A DNA stretch of 5,182 nucleotides, taken from assembly GCA_005777205.1 (NCBI GenBank), contig SXNB01000098.1, positions 1 to 5,182 on the forward strand. The letters are read 5' to 3'. The notes under the pieces were generated by a model. The model had not been told where the DNA came from. It searched no databases and saw only the letters and a list, made by a program, of their open reading frames with translations. Position 1 is the stretch's first letter; every line of letters starts with the position of its first letter. This document shows, in pieces, positions 4,961 through 5,182 of this stretch. The translations under genes and the position numbers were made by a program. Source of the stretch: Burkholderiales bacterium (lineage in GTDB: Bacteria; Pseudomonadota; Gammaproteobacteria; Burkholderiales; SG8-39).

Positions 4961-5182
4961 ATGTACGAGCTGCTAAAGACGATCGACGATCCCGCCGACC
5001 TGCGCAAGCTCGAACGCAGGTCGCTGCACCAGCTCGCCGACGAGCTGCGCGCCTTCGTGCTGGATTCGGTCTCGCAGACCGGCGGCCACCTGTCCTCGAA
5101 CCTGGGAACGGTGGAGTTGACCATCGCGCTGCACTACGTCTATGAGACGCCGGAGGACCGCATCGTCTGGGACGTCGGCCAC
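4961..5182 (+). CDS. dxs: 1-deoxy-D-xylulose-5-phosphate synthase, N-terminal part, cut by right edge
   Basis: Thiamine-diphosphate enzyme that joins pyruvate and glyceraldehyde 3-phosphate to form 1-deoxy-D-xylulose 5-phosphate, the first and flux-controlling step of the MEP isoprenoid pathway. Only 74 of about 620 residues are visible. They contain the typical opening MYELLKTIDDPADLRKL, LADELRAFVLDSVSQTGGHL, LGTVELTIALHYV and the final VWDVGH. His43 corresponds to the catalytic His49 of E. coli Dxs. The ATG at 4961 is preferred because family members start at this point. An in-frame ATG at 4886, overlapping the ispA stop as TGATG, would add a 25-residue Gly/Ala-rich leader not expected in the family, but it could be translated by coupling. 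No properly spaced Shine-Dalgarno precedes 4961. It is third in the operon after ispA, and its product feeds IspA's substrates. Confidence 0.95.
   Translation, partial: MYELLKTIDDPADLRKLERRSLHQLADELRAFVLDSVSQTGGHLSSNLGTVELTIALHYVYETPEDRIVWDVGH

Overview
The window is a stretch of ordinary, densely coded, high-GC chromosome (G+C judged high by eye, not computed). It most likely comes from a beta-proteobacterium of the Burkholderiales type. The evidence is the xseB-ispA-dxs order with a divergent Rieske oxygenase gene, GC-rich third codon positions, and protein sequences that read as proteobacterial. The exact genus cannot be told from the sequence alone. I see no mobile element, CRISPR array, tRNA or rRNA. 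No gap between genes is longer than about 105 bases.

Layout. (1) Positions 1-794, minus strand: the N-terminal 264 residues of a homodimeric AceE-type 2-oxoacid dehydrogenase E1, running off the left edge. (2) 795-899: an AT-richer divergent control region with a 22-bp dyad. (3) 900-1436, plus strand: an Lrp/AsnC-family regulator. (4) 1324-1725, minus strand: a small DUF2784 membrane protein that meets the regulator tail to tail with a 113-bp coding overlap. (5) 1715-2536, minus strand: a two-domain SseA-type sulfurtransferase. (6) 2533-3630, minus strand: a Rieske non-heme iron oxygenase alpha subunit. Genes 6, 5 and 4 form one tightly overlapping minus-strand operon, read in that order. (7) 3631-3730: a divergent promoter region with a perfect 10-bp palindrome, ATTGTACAAT. 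(8) 3731-3982 xseB, 3984-4886 ispA and 4961-5182 dxs (cut by the right edge): a plus-strand operon.

How the genes fit together. The right-hand operon is housekeeping. Dxs makes 1-deoxy-D-xylulose 5-phosphate, the entry to the MEP isoprenoid pathway. IspA condenses the C5 units to farnesyl diphosphate. XseB is the small subunit of exonuclease VII and is co-transcribed by long-standing synteny rather than shared function. The Rieske-sulfurtransferase-DUF2784 operon has no assigned substrate; the tight overlaps suggest coordinated expression. The left pair (AceE-like E1 with a divergent Lrp-type regulator) looks like a locally regulated 2-oxoacid dehydrogenase paralogue rather than the central pyruvate dehydrogenase, but that is inference.

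No clearly new system is visible. The points most worth a second look are the regulator/E1 pair, the 113-bp convergent coding overlap, the orphan Rieske operon with a glutamate at the usual bridging-aspartate position, and the unusual start-site signals at the Rieske/xseB divergence and before dxs.
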